64,000 nucleotides of DNA from SHZI01 sp041396045 (GCA_041396045.1 JAWKZI010000005.1:163440-227439); one strand, 5' to 3'; counted from the first letter of the stretch, positions 1-8,591 are shown. Made by a program: numbers and translations. Notes: a model not told the origin generated them from the letters alone.

Positions 1-2
1 CA

Positions 3-965
3 TCCGCTGATGGCTCGGTCATCGTGGGGCGTGGCGATGCGCTGCAGGGGCCCGGCGATCCCTATCCAGGAAATACGTCAACTCAAGGATTTCGTTGGAC
101 CGAAGCTGACGGGATGCAGAGCCTCGGATATTTGCCCTACGGCGGGTACTACGAGATTGCGACGGGGGTATCCGCTGACGGATCCGTCGTTACTGGTTAC
201 AGCGACGGGTCGGGCGGTACGATGGCCTATCGCTGGACCCAGGCTGCCGGTCTTGAGGGGATCGGTACACTCTCAGGTAATGGAAGTCATTCAAGCCAGG
301 CGGCTGCCATATCCGGAGATGGTCTGGTCATCGTTGGCGAATCAAACGGCGCGGTGGGAGACAGCCTGGGTGCCCAGGCCTTTCGGTGGACCGAAACATC
401 GGGCATAACTGGCCTGATACCGCTTCCGGGATCAAATACCACGCGAGCGCATGGCGTGTCCGCCGACGGCTCGGTAATCGTTGGCAACAGCTACACCTCA
501 AGTTGCATAGAGTGCGAGCCATCGGTGCTCGGGCGGAACAACGCGGTTCGCTGGACAGATCAGGGCCCGGCCACTTTATTGGGCCAGGTGCCGGGCGGAG
601 ATCAGGGCAGCAATGCGCTAGGCGTGTCTGCGGACGGATCAGTCATCGTCGGGTTGTATCAAGTAAACGCGAATGACCCACTCAGAGGCTTTCGGGCCTT
701 CGTCTGGACGGCCGACGGCGGCATGCAAAAGTTGTTGGACGTGCTGTTGACGCAAGGTGCCACCGGTCTCTCTGGCTGGACGCTGCTGCAGGCAACAGGC
801 GTGTCGGCTGATGGTCGTACAATTGCGGGCTACGGCCTGAACCCGGCAGGCGAGGCCCAGGCGTTTGTGACCACTCTGAACGTGGTGCCTGTTCCGCCGG
901 CAGCCTGGCTCTTCGGATCTGCTCTGGGTCTGATTGGCGTGATCCGTCGAAAGGTTAAAACCTGA
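3..965 (+). CDS. HAF-repeat exported protein with PEP-CTERM-like anchor (5' partial)
   Basis: The frame is already open at base 3, reading SADGSVIVG, so the start lies upstream of the window. The visible part is built of repeats of about 45-60 residues with the pattern GVSADGSVIVG followed by AFRWT, typical of HAF-family extracellular repeat proteins. The C-terminus is VPVPPAAWLFGSALGLIG followed by an RRK cluster, which matches the proline motif, hydrophobic helix and basic tail of PEP-CTERM/VPXXX-P-CTERM sorting signals. It is probably exported and processed by an exosortase-like system. The biological role of HAF proteins is not known. No exosortase gene is in the window. Confidence 0.8.
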   Translation, partial: SADGSVIVGRGDALQGPGDPYPGNTSTQGFRWTEADGMQSLGYLPYGGYYEIATGVSADGSVVTGYSDGSGGTMAYRWTQAAGLEGIGTLSGNGSHSSQAAAISGDGLVIVGESNGAVGDSLGAQAFRWTETSGITGLIPLPGSNTTRAHGVSADGSVIVGNSYTSSCIECEPSVLGRNNAVRWTDQGPATLLGQVPGGDQGSNALGVSADGSVIVGLYQVNANDPLRGFRAFVWTADGGMQKLLDVLLTQGATGLSGWTLLQATGVSADGRTIAGYGLNPAGEAQAFVTTLNVVPVPPAAWLFGSALGLIGVIRRKVKT

Positions 966-991
966 GACCAGGAATCAGGCGACCGTCGGAA

Positions 992-1852
992 TTGAATAAC
1001 GCACTTGGAGAGATTCGGGCTCCCGGCCCTCTGGTTAACAGTGGCAACCTCATCGGTATCTTCGATTCCGGGGTAGGTGGGCTCGCGATATTTCGAGCGA
1101 TACGTGAAGTTCTTCCGCATCACGAACTGGCGTACTTTGCCGATTCGAAGTATTGCCCCTACGGTAATCGCAGCTCTGCCGAAATCGTAGCGCGGGCGAT
1201 GGAAGTATCCGGATTTCTCGTTGGTTTGGGTGCGCAGGCTCTGGTTGTCGCCTGCAACACGGCGACCGTGCATGCAGTCGCGGCCCTTAGAGAGCGCTAC
1301 GGCATGCCGATTATCGGCATTGAGCCCGGCATCAAACCAGCGGCGGCGATATCGGGTAGCCGGCGGGTTGTGGTACTTGCCACGCCAAGAACGCTGGAAA
1401 GTTCTTCGGTGTCCCAACTGCGCGATCTGCATGGCTCGGGTACTGATTTCATCCTTCAACCCTGTCCCGGCCTGGTGGAGCTGATCGAGGCCGGGCAGAT
1501 CGAAGAACCCGCGACCATGGACCTGCTCCGCCGATTCGTTCGTCCCGTTATTGAGGGAGACGCGGATGCTGTGGTTCTGGGCTGCACGCATTTCATTTAT
1601 CTGGAAGACAAGATCCGCATGCTGGCGGGCCGGGATATCTCGATAATCGAACCGTCTCGAGCCGTCGCGGCTCAGCTTGCCAGGCGTCTGGCAAGTGCGG
1701 GCCTTGGTGCAAGCACGAACGGCTTGATAGAAGACCGGTTTTTCACATCGGCCAGCAACCCGGTGCTGATTTCTGCGGTGGCATCCAGGCTATTGTGCAG
1801 AGACATTCAGATGCTGGGGGTTGATGACCAGGCGCAGAATACTGCGGCCTGA
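992..1852 (+). CDS. murI: Glutamate racemase
   Basis: Cytoplasmic enzyme converting L- to D-glutamate for peptidoglycan precursors. The 286-residue protein has the family signature FDSGVGG (residues 24-30), YGNRS, and the two catalytic cysteines in ACNTAT (Cys88) and GCTHF (Cys198). The length is normal once the short N-terminal extension is allowed for. The start is a TTG; no in-frame ATG lies between it and FDSGVGG, and a start nearer the GNLIGIFDSG segment is possible. It follows the HAF gene by 26 bases and is convergent with the crotonase gene. Product call is firm, the start codon less so. Confidence 0.93.
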   Translation: MNNALGEIRAPGPLVNSGNLIGIFDSGVGGLAIFRAIREVLPHHELAYFADSKYCPYGNRSSAEIVARAMEVSGFLVGLGAQALVVACNTATVHAVAALRERYGMPIIGIEPGIKPAAAISGSRRVVVLATPRTLESSSVSQLRDLHGSGTDFILQPCPGLVELIEAGQIEEPATMDLLRRFVRPVIEGDADAVVLGCTHFIYLEDKIRMLAGRDISIIEPSRAVAAQLARRLASAGLGASTNGLIEDRFFTSASNPVLISAVASRLLCRDIQMLGVDDQAQNTAA

Positions 1853-1899
1853 CTATCAGCCAGAGTGCAACGTTTTGCGGCGCCTCGTATCGCGCCAGA

Positions 1900-2691
1900 T
1901 CACTTGCCCTTGAATTGCGGCTGGCGTTTTTCCAGGAATGCTTTGATGCCTTCTTGCATGTCTTCGGTCTGTCGCACCGATTCCGACAAGGTGCTTTCAA
2001 GGCGCAAACCGTCTGCGAGCGGCAGGTCTAGCCCTTTCCACACAGCCAGCTTGGCCAGTTGCACGGGGAGCGGGGCATTCGCGCAAATACGATTGGCCAT
2101 TTCAAGCGCTGCGTCCAGCAGCTCGGCAGAAGGGACGACCTGATTCACCAGGCCGATGCGCCAGGCTTCGGCGGCATCGATCGCTTTGGCGGTGAAGATC
2201 ATTTCAAGTGCAATGCCGACAGGTATGAGCCGTGGCAGGCGCTGACTGCCCCCGCCACCGTGCATGACGCCCCGGCTGGTTTCGTTTAGACAGAAGCTGG
2301 CATTGGGGGATGCAAGGCGAATGTCGCAGGCGAGAGCCAGTTCCAGTCCACCGGCGAAGCAGTCTCCGTTGACCGCTGCGATAATTGGTTTCCACACATC
2401 GAGATTGCGGGTCAATCCGCCCAGCCCTGGTTGTGTCTCGGCGCGCTGGCGACGGTCCAGCGGCGTCAGCGACCGATAGAACTCGCGGAGCGCGCCCAGA
2501 TCGGCACCGGCACAGAATGCCCTGTGGCCCGCGCCGGTCAGAACGGCGACCCAGAGTGCGGGATCATCGCGAAAGGCGATCCACGCCTCGGTGATTTCGC
2601 GGCTCAACGTCGGATCGAAAGCGTTATCCGCCTCTGGCCGGTCGATGGTGATGAGTGCAATGCGTTCGCGCTTTTCAAATCGAATCGGCAT
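1900..2691 (-). CDS. Enoyl-CoA hydratase/isomerase family protein
   Basis: A 263-residue crotonase-fold protein. The oxyanion-hole regions are visible as AFCAGADLGAL (about residues 58-68) and FAGGLELALACDIRLA (112-127), and Glu137 in LNETSRG aligns with a catalytic glutamate of hydratases. The C-terminal EGIKAFLEKRQPQFKGK is the usual crotonase tail. GGAG lies seven bases upstream of the ATG. It probably acts on a short or branched acyl-CoA in beta-oxidation or amino-acid breakdown. Substrate is not deducible; other crotonase activities (isomerase, methylglutaconyl-CoA hydratase) are possible. Confidence 0.85.
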   Translation of the reverse strand: MPIRFEKRERIALITIDRPEADNAFDPTLSREITEAWIAFRDDPALWVAVLTGAGHRAFCAGADLGALREFYRSLTPLDRRQRAETQPGLGGLTRNLDVWKPIIAAVNGDCFAGGLELALACDIRLASPNASFCLNETSRGVMHGGGGSQRLPRLIPVGIALEMIFTAKAIDAAEAWRIGLVNQVVPSAELLDAALEMANRICANAPLPVQLAKLAVWKGLDLPLADGLRLESTLSESVRQTEDMQEGIKAFLEKRQPQFKGK

Positions 2692-2807
2692 CCGTATCTC
2701 CGTACCATATCGTCACAAGTGCGGGACGACTCCGACGCTCGCAGCGCCAGCGGACAATCCCTTATGGCCGAGCCATAAACGATGTGCAATATACTCTCCT
2801 TTGATTT

Positions 2808-2824
2808 ACGCCCTTTCGGGGCGT
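2808..2824. repeat. Short hairpin ahead of the NirK-like gene
   Basis: ACGCCC and GGGCGT flank a five-base loop between the divergent crotonase and NirK-like genes. It overlaps an upstream GTG that could be read as a start of the copper-protein gene, which favours the ATG at 2859. A possible -10 (TATACT, 2790-2795) lies just upstream without a good -35. Function unknown. Confidence 0.35.
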
Positions 2825-2858
2825 GATATTGCATCCAGCTGACCGGCAGAAAGTACTG

Positions 2859-4406
2859 ATGATGGGAAACACACCACCGCCACCCAATTCCATGGCCTGG
2901 CGATCGATGATTTTCACGGCACTGCGCATCGCTCTGGGCTTGTTGTGGGGGCTGGTGGCAATCCGTTTCTGGTCGGCTGATTTTTCTGCTCACCTGCGTC
3001 TGTTTCACGAGACGGCCCTGAGCAGCCAGCCGGGCCTGTTGATCGTCTGGTTTGCGATATGGGCGGGGATTGTGTCCACCGCTGCTGATTTCTTCGCCCA
3101 GTTTGGCCGCATCTGTGCCACCGTCATGGCGGTCTGCCTGCTGGCGGGCTTTGCGCGAAGAATGATTTATATCCTCGGAATCATTCTGTGCATTCCCTTC
3201 TGGACGCTGGCTGAAGGGTATTTGCTGCCGCAGTCATTGAGTACCTTTGGGCTTGGCGCGGTGCTCATCTACATCCTGTTGTTCGCCGTCCTGCTGTATG
3301 CAGACCGGCTCCGTATCCCGCAGTTGCGCAGCGTCGATGACCTGATGCTGCAGAAGTGGCCGGGATGGCGCTGGATTTGCGGGTTTTCACGCCAGGACGA
3401 GGAGGCGTATGCACCAGGTCAACGGCAGGCCTTTACCCATGGGGCGTTCACCGTGTTGCTTGGCGCGGTCTTTGCCGTGCTGATCAGTGGCGCCGGCAGC
3501 TCCCTGAATCTCGGCCATCCGGTGTCGCCCGATCCGCTGCAGATGGGGGGCCATAAACCGGTGGCGGCCGCACGCAGTGCGGCGTTGCCGCCGCTGGCCG
3601 GCACAGACGATACGGTGGAAATCCATATCGAGGCGTCGACCAACACGGTGGAGATAGCCAGCGGTGTTTCATTTCGGGCAATGACCTTCGATGGATCAGT
3701 GCCGGCACCCATCCTCCATGTGCGGCAAGGGCAGACCGTGAAGATCAGGTTTACCAACAACGACCCGATGATGCCGCACTCGATCGATTTCCATTCTGCA
3801 AAGATTGCGCCCAATCGTGCGTTCGCCAGTGCCACTTTCGGCCAAACCGTGGAGTTCTCGTTCAAGGCAGAAGTGCCCGGCGCCTTTCTGTATCACTGCA
3901 GCACGGTGCCGGTGGTGTTGCATCTCGCCAGCGGCATGTACGGGGCGATTGTCATCGACCCGATTGAGCCGCTGCCAAAGGCAGACGTGGAATACGTGCT
4001 GGTACAAAGCGAGTGGTACACACAGCGCTTCACGGGCAACACGATGATGGGTGACTACCAGAAGATCATGGCTGACCAGGCCGACCTGGTGGCGTTCAAT
4101 GGCGTTGCGTTCCAGTACAACGATCATCCCTTGCCCGCCAAGGTGGGCGAGCGGGTACGGATTCACTTCATCAACGCCGGTCCGAACCGGTGGAGCTCAT
4201 TCCACGTCATTGGTGGCATCTTCGACACGGTCTATCCCGACGGGGATTTCAGCAACGTCCGCAACAACGTATCGAGCTATTCGGTTGGCCCGGGCCAGGG
4301 CAATATATTCGACATCACCTTTACCGAGCCCGGGAAATACCCGTTCATGGATCACAGCATGAAGAACATGACGCTCGGCGCGGCGGGGCTTTTCGACGTG
4401 CGGTGA
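2859..4406 (+). CDS. Membrane-anchored NirK-like two-cupredoxin copper protein
   Basis: About 515 residues. Numbering here counts from an upstream in-frame GTG at 2823. Residues 28-160 and 203-225 form about five hydrophobic segments; residues 262-527 form two cupredoxin domains. Every ligand of copper nitrite reductase is in place: type 1 His319, Cys359, His367, Met372; type 2 His324, His358, His511; and the catalytic pair Asp322 (MPHSIDFH) and His461 (HVIGG). Spacings match classical NirK (H-D-H 3+2, H-M 5, H461-H511 50). The expected reaction is nitrite to NO outside the membrane, with the helices as anchor or electron entry. ATG at 2859 is preferred because a hairpin covers the GTG. No nor genes or azurin are nearby. 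A two-domain laccase-like oxidase is the alternative. Confidence 0.75.
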   Translation: MMGNTPPPPNSMAWRSMIFTALRIALGLLWGLVAIRFWSADFSAHLRLFHETALSSQPGLLIVWFAIWAGIVSTAADFFAQFGRICATVMAVCLLAGFARRMIYILGIILCIPFWTLAEGYLLPQSLSTFGLGAVLIYILLFAVLLYADRLRIPQLRSVDDLMLQKWPGWRWICGFSRQDEEAYAPGQRQAFTHGAFTVLLGAVFAVLISGAGSSLNLGHPVSPDPLQMGGHKPVAAARSAALPPLAGTDDTVEIHIEASTNTVEIASGVSFRAMTFDGSVPAPILHVRQGQTVKIRFTNNDPMMPHSIDFHSAKIAPNRAFASATFGQTVEFSFKAEVPGAFLYHCSTVPVVLHLASGMYGAIVIDPIEPLPKADVEYVLVQSEWYTQRFTGNTMMGDYQKIMADQADLVAFNGVAFQYNDHPLPAKVGERVRIHFINAGPNRWSSFHVIGGIFDTVYPDGDFSNVRNNVSSYSVGPGQGNIFDITFTEPGKYPFMDHSMKNMTLGAAGLFDVR

Positions 4407-4523
4407 GTGCGGGGATGGACTGTTCCGACACAACGGCGGCGAACCGACTACTTGAAAACTCTGGAGCAATAATGTCTTGAAAGCAACAGATACTGCTTGA
4501 AACACATGCAAATCACCGAACGA

Positions 4524-5294
4524 TCAATCTGCTGTTTTCATTGCGACCCAACCTCGATCGGTCAAATAATGAATCGCGGCAGAAAGCGTCCGAACTTCAC
4601 CCGGTTGCATTTTCGCTTGCAGCTCTTCCAACATCTCATACGTATCGCGCCAGAACTTGGCACGCTGTACATTTGCCGGAACTTTATAGTCGGTACGCCC
4701 TGAATAGATCTCGTAAAGCAGAACTTGGGCCAGTGGGTTTCCATGCTCGGCTGCCAACTCATACCACGCGACAGCAGTCTCATCGTTCTTCTCTACACCC
4801 AGCCCCCGATAGTAGGCCGTGCCCAAAACCAATTCAGCATTTTTCCGCACGTTGTCATGTATAAAAGATCGCTTGGTAGGAACGACCAGTTCATTCAGCA
4901 GCTGTATTGCGACCGTAGGCTGACGCAAGTCAACGCTAGCATCATACAAATAGAGATTTGCCAAAGCCAACTTGGCCGACAAGTCACCGGATGCAGCGGC
5001 CAATTCATATTGCCGCAATGCTGCTGGTAAGTCCTTAGGCTTACCTTGCCCTGTTCGATAACAATTCCCCAAGCCGTACTGGGCGTATGCATTTCCCAAG
5101 TTAGCGGCTTCCTCAAACAATGCGCATGCTTTTTCGACATCTCTAGCGATGCCATTACCCGACCAGTAAAGGGCGCCACGATCCACGAGATCTTGCGTAT
5201 TCACATCTGCCGGCGCTTCCGCGGCCTGGCCAACAAATGCAGTCATGGAGACTACGAATGCTAGCCACATCTTGAGCGTTTTGGCTTTGAGCAT
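4524..5294 (-). CDS. Sel1-repeat secreted protein
   Basis: 256 residues with an N-terminal signal peptide (KMWLAFVVSMTAFVGQAAEA, cleavage near residue 25). Three or more Sel1-like units follow, for example ALYWSGNGIARDVEKACALF, YAQYGLGNCYRTGQGKPKDL and LGTAYYRGLGVEKNDETAVA. Sel1 units are helical hairpins that scaffold protein-protein contacts, often in the periplasm. It is the last of three minus-strand genes (113-aa protein, lipoprotein, this one) in a patch of visibly lower GC than its surroundings. The partner is unknown. Confidence 0.8.
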   Translation of the reverse strand: MLKAKTLKMWLAFVVSMTAFVGQAAEAPADVNTQDLVDRGALYWSGNGIARDVEKACALFEEAANLGNAYAQYGLGNCYRTGQGKPKDLPAALRQYELAAASGDLSAKLALANLYLYDASVDLRQPTVAIQLLNELVVPTKRSFIHDNVRKNAELVLGTAYYRGLGVEKNDETAVAWYELAAEHGNPLAQVLLYEIYSGRTDYKVPANVQRAKFWRDTYEMLEELQAKMQPGEVRTLSAAIHYLTDRGWVAMKTAD

Positions 5295-5318
5295 ATGCGA
5301 TTTCTACATGCAGGCGTG

Positions 5319-5771
5319 TCAGCAGGGTTGTGGCACCAATGGAAAGCCCGGCGGCTGTGCGGGTGGTGGATGGCTGAAAACGGCGCTCTTGTCTTCGTCG
5401 GGGCGATACAGATAAAGCATACGGTCTTCCGACAAGATAGCGACAACCTTTGGCCCAAAGAACCCCACCTTGATCCATGGCCTCGCGATTGCTGGCACTT
5501 GAAGGCACTGCATTTCATTGTTGATTCGAACTGGTATCACCTGTTTGGAAGCCCAGTTATCGACTGTCACGCTTTGCACCTCGCCAGCTGCCAGTCGAGC
5601 AAAAACCTGAACTTGCCCGCTTTCTGCCTGGTACCAGAGAAGTTCAATCGGGCCATCAGTCGCATTTTTCAACCAAAGCTGGCCTCCGGTCGAGCAGCTC
5701 ATCAGTAAGCACGTGCACCACAGTAGGCACATCGCGCGCAATCGCCAAAGCGATACGATCATCCAGTACAT
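5319..5771 (-). CDS. Hypothetical lipoprotein
   Basis: About 150 residues with a hydrophobic N-terminus ending in LLMSC, a plausible lipobox, followed by a small beta-rich domain (LWLKNATDGPIELLWYQ, VQSVTVDNW) and a proline-rich tail. I do not recognise a family. It lies 24 bases upstream of the Sel1 gene on the same strand, so the two may act together at the cell envelope. The start is taken at the ATG (MYWMIVSLW); a TTG two codons upstream is possible. It shares the lower-GC composition of its neighbours. Confidence 0.6.
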   Translation of the reverse strand: MYWMIVSLWRLRAMCLLWCTCLLMSCSTGGQLWLKNATDGPIELLWYQAESGQVQVFARLAAGEVQSVTVDNWASKQVIPVRINNEMQCLQVPAIARPWIKVGFFGPKVVAILSEDRMLYLYRPDEDKSAVFSHPPPAQPPGFPLVPQPC

Positions 5772-5850
5772 CCGCAACGCTGCAGTTCAGCCGCGAAGTC
5801 GCGCGCAGCGCGAATTCGTCGGCTGGAACTGCTTGTTGGGCCCCAGCGCT

Positions 5851-6192
5851 TCATTGGGACGCCACAAACCCAGTGATGAGATCGCCATTGCTCGGCTCCA
5901 GGACGACGTTCCAATGTGTTTCATCTGCGGATTGGGTTCTAAGCGTGAGCGTGACCACCATGTCTTTCATCCCTTCGGGCGCGCGGACCAGCCCTCGTAT
6001 CTCTCTATCTGTTTCTGAGTCGACTTCAACTTCCAGAGTTGCCGGTACCGTGAGCGCATTCTTACCCTGATGCCAGCCGTAGCCATACATCGGCTTAAAT
6101 CGAACGACCTTCAATTGTCTGGGCCCAACAGTTAATGACCGAATGCACTGGGTCAGCATATCAAGGGTTGGGCAGATATTGGCGTCGAACAC
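5851..6192 (-). CDS. Hypothetical 113-aa protein
   Basis: Reads from a GTG at 6192. No signal peptide or recognisable family. It has a central basic, tyrosine-rich stretch (FKPMYGYGWHQGKNAL) and a C-terminal beta-like half (ATLEVEVDSETDREIRGLV, MVVTLTLRTQ). It heads the three-gene minus-strand group with the lipoprotein and Sel1 protein. The start codon is uncertain, and the first residues could belong to a longer protein broken upstream. Confidence 0.45.
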   Translation of the reverse strand: MFDANICPTLDMLTQCIRSLTVGPRQLKVVRFKPMYGYGWHQGKNALTVPATLEVEVDSETDREIRGLVRAPEGMKDMVVTLTLRTQSADETHWNVVLEPSNGDLITGFVASQ

Positions 6193-6334
6193 TTCCGATT
6201 ACTAATCATTGAGTTATGTAACTAATGCTAGGGAAATCCTTGTTGATGAACGGGTCCGGGTTTGCCCATTAGACCGCAACCCCTCGGCGATGAATCTGGG
6301 GTACCGTCTCCCCCGGTTGTGGAGGAAATAGTTC

Positions 6335-6738
6335 ATGTACACGGGCTCCTGTTTATGCGGCGCGGTCCGCTATGAAATCCGCGGCACCATTCGGAACATC
6401 GTCTACTGTCACTGCTCGCGATGCCGAAAGGCCCAAGGCAGTGCGTTCGCGACCAACGGAATCGTCCCGGCCAGCGAATTCCGGATTGTCGCGGGAGATG
6501 ACGTGCTGGCCACCTACGAGTCGACGCCGGGCCAAACGCGATACTTCTGCCGGACATGCGGGTCACCGATTCTGAGCAGATCGACAGCGCGTCCGGAGCA
6601 GGTTTGGGTGCGCATTGGCACCATCGAGTCGGACATCACTGAACGGCCGATGGCGCATATATTCGCGTCCTCAAGGCGGCCTGGGAGGAGATCGGGGAGG
6701 GCCTCCCGGCGTACGATGGCTACGAGCCGGGCCGCTAG
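6335..6738 (+). CDS. GFA/CENP-V family zinc protein (frameshifted)
   Basis: Glutathione-dependent formaldehyde-activating (GFA) family, small zinc-binding proteins. The signature is clear: SCLCGAVRYEI, CHCSRCRKAQGS and FCRTCGSP supply the cysteine ligands. After PMAHIFASS the frame leaves the family; reading on after a one-base shift near 6670 gives KAAWEEIGEGLPAYDGYEPG and a stop at 6736-6738, the normal C-terminus. The gene is therefore full length apart from one missing base. AGGAGG-like sequence precedes the ATG. The biochemical substrate of most GFA homologues is unknown. Confidence 0.8.
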
Positions 6739-6778
6739 CTATCGGCGGTATGGGAACAGTGAGCTGGAGAAGGCAACC

Positions 6779-7091
6779 ATGATTCTGGAAGTCGCCACCA
6801 TAGACGTCCGCCGCGGGCAGGAGAGCGCCTTTGAGGCTGCCTTTGCGCAGGCTCAGAAGATCATCGCCAATAGCCCCGGGTATGTGGGCCACGAGCTGCA
6901 GCGTTGCGGTGGAGACGCCCAGTCGCTACCTCCTGCTGGTGCGCTGGGAACGCCTGGAAGATCACACGGATGGCTTTCGCCGGTCCGCTGCATATCAGGA
7001 TTGGAAACACCTGCTACACCATTTTTATGACCCGTTTCCCGTTGTCGAGCATTACGCATTGCTACCCGGCCTACGGTCGTCCGATGACTGA
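6779..7091 (+). CDS. Antibiotic-biosynthesis-monooxygenase (ABM) domain protein (frameshifted)
   Basis: Small dimeric alpha-beta barrel family of about 100 residues, including quinol monooxygenases. The first part is ILEVATIDVRRGQESAFEAA to PGYVGHELQRC; the second, one base out of frame from about 6907, is VETPSRYLLLVRWERLEDHT through YQDWKHLLHHFYDPFPVVEH. An extra G in TGCGGTGGAG explains the break. GGAGAAGG precedes the ATG. It lies 40 bases after the GFA gene, so the two are probably co-transcribed. Its oxidation target is unknown. Confidence 0.78.
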
Positions 7092-7172
7092 CAGAACACC
7101 ACTACAATTGCTGCCTGCAGGACATTTATATGTGTTCGAGCGATCCTTGGGAAATGTAGATAGGTCTGTAGC

Positions 7173-7691
7173 GTGAACGGAGATCAAGAGAATCGTCCGC
7201 CGCGCATCTCGATTCCTATGCGCGTTATTGCGGGGTTACTCGCGATCGGAATTGCGTTGGCTGCAGTTGACGGCAGGCAAACCATAATCAGGTCTGAAGA
7301 ATTCGTGGGCTCTGCTTTCCAAATTGCTGCTTTTATTGTTGTCTTTCTGCTTTTTGCTTACACGAGTATTGTCGGAAAGCAGCCAGGATGGCTCGATAGG
7401 TTTTCGAACGCCGTTGATCGTGAGTTGATCCGGGATAGTGCCGGCGGAAACGGTAGTTGGACCTCGGAGGCGCCTGTAATTGTTGGGGTTGGCGCGATCC
7501 TGGGTCTGATGCTTTACTTTCTTGCCAACGATTACGCTTTTGAGATGAAGAATAATCGCCGTTGGATCGCCTATTGTGTATTCCTGCTGGTGTGGTTCGC
7601 GATGGTTGGTCCTTTCATCTGGTATGCCAAGTACAGCCTGAAGAGGCGAATAGACAAGAGCGATGGTGACATCAGTGGAGAGAACAATTAG
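7173..7691 (+). CDS. Hypothetical integral membrane protein
   Basis: 172 residues from a GTG. Four hydrophobic segments are visible: about residues 16-33, 48-65, 101-118 and 130-150. The order is two N-terminal helices, a charged loop (GWLDRFSNAVDRELIRD) and two C-terminal helices with a basic tail. No known family recognised. It stands alone between the ABM gene and the toxin-antitoxin pair; the base composition is slightly AT-richer than the conserved genes around it. Confidence 0.6.
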   Translation: MNGDQENRPPRISIPMRVIAGLLAIGIALAAVDGRQTIIRSEEFVGSAFQIAAFIVVFLLFAYTSIVGKQPGWLDRFSNAVDRELIRDSAGGNGSWTSEAPVIVGVGAILGLMLYFLANDYAFEMKNNRRWIAYCVFLLVWFAMVGPFIWYAKYSLKRRIDKSDGDISGENN

Positions 7692-7936
7692 AACCTCGTG
7701 GCTGTGGCAGGGTCGACTGCTCACGGTGCGTAGAAGTTTTTTAAGACCAACAAGAGGGCCGCGTCGAATTCGCGCCAAGTCCCTTCGCCTTGGTACGGGT
7801 GTGAATCAGGTTTCCGATACGGACTTTAGAAGGAGTGGCGTGGCAGGGCGGATGAATCGATGCACTGGCGCGAAGTTGTTCCATTGAGCTAATCGTGTCG
7901 CCGGGGCTATCACTGGCCAAAGTGCTAATTTCCGGG

Positions 7937-7971
7937 TTGACAGGCATACGAATATTCGTATACTCGGTCGA
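7937..7971 (+). promoter_or_regulatory. Promoter and operator of the higBA-type operon
   Basis: TTGACA (7937-7942) and TATACT (7959-7964) are separated by 16 bases. A perfect 16-base palindrome, ATACGAATATTCGTAT (7946-7961), fills the spacer and the start of the -10, the usual place for autorepression by the antitoxin. Only seven bases separate the -10 from the toxin ATG, so the transcript should start at or next to the start codon. Confidence 0.8.
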
Positions 7972-8310
7972 ATGAAGCCGGTCCGCTTCGTTGGCAGTAC
8001 CAGGGACGATCTGGCCGCATTTTCGAAGTCAGCCCGGACTCGCGCCGGTTACGAATTGTATGCCGTTCAGGTGGGTCGGAATCCCGACAATTGGAAGCCG
8101 ATGGCCAGCGTGGGACCCGGCACTCGCGAGATTCGCGTACGAGATACTGCTGGGGCGTATCGGGTGATATATGTCGCAAGATTCGCGGATGCAGTGTACG
8201 TGCTCCACGCATTTCTGAAGAAGACCCAGAAGACGAGTCGCGCAGACCTGCAACTGGCGAAGGAGCGCTACCAGATTGCATGTGAGCTTGCAAAAGGAGG
8301 ACGTTCATGA
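7972..8310 (+). CDS. higB: HigB/RelE-family toxin (Gp49-like)
   Basis: 112 residues of the phage-derived Gp49-like/HigB toxin family: RFVGSTRDDLAAFSKSAR, an REIRVRDTAGAYRVIYVARF core and VLHAFLKKTQKTSRADLQLA at the C-terminus. Such toxins are ribosome-dependent mRNA endonucleases. It precedes and overlaps the antitoxin gene by four bases (ATGA), the toxin-first order characteristic of higBA. The mRNA is predicted to be leaderless or nearly so. No defect is visible, so the pair looks functional. Confidence 0.88.
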   Translation: MKPVRFVGSTRDDLAAFSKSARTRAGYELYAVQVGRNPDNWKPMASVGPGTREIRVRDTAGAYRVIYVARFADAVYVLHAFLKKTQKTSRADLQLAKERYQIACELAKGGRS

Positions 8311-8591
8311 CCAAGAGAGTGACTGAGTCGAGTGGGAATATCTTCCTGGACCTTGGCTTCCCGCCACACGAGGCGGAAGTCATGCTTCTGCGCGCCAAGC
8401 TGGCGGCAGCGCTGCGTAAATGGATTGAACGGGAAGAACTCACGCAGGCGAAAGCATCGAAGCGCCTGGGTATCGCGCAACCACGCGTATCGGAAATTAC
8501 CCGCGGCAAAGTTGAATTGTTGTCGCTGGATTATCTGGTGGGCCTGTGCGCCAAGGCTGGCATCCCGGTTGGCCTGAAGGTCGCCGCCTGA
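8307..8591 (+). CDS. higA: HigA-like antitoxin, XRE-type HTH
   Basis: 94 residues. A helix-turn-helix is visible in LTQAKASKRLGIAQPRVSEI (about residues 45-64) followed by TRGKVELLSLDYLVGLCAKA, as in the XRE antitoxins paired with Gp49-like toxins. AGGAGG is placed just ahead of the ATG within the toxin gene, and translation is coupled by the ATGA overlap. It presumably neutralises the upstream toxin and represses the operon through the 7946-7961 palindrome. Confidence 0.88.
   Translation: MTKRVTESSGNIFLDLGFPPHEAEVMLLRAKLAAALRKWIEREELTQAKASKRLGIAQPRVSEITRGKVELLSLDYLVGLCAKAGIPVGLKVAA

Noticed and set aside
830..1591. Long open frame antisense to murI
   Set aside because: No family features; murI on the other strand is complete and conserved.
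7972..8591. Prophage remnant, because the toxin is of phage-derived Gp49-like type
   Set aside because: No integrase, structural or lysis genes nearby; the pair is an ordinary chromosomal toxin-antitoxin module. The adjacent tRNA has no visible attachment-site duplication.
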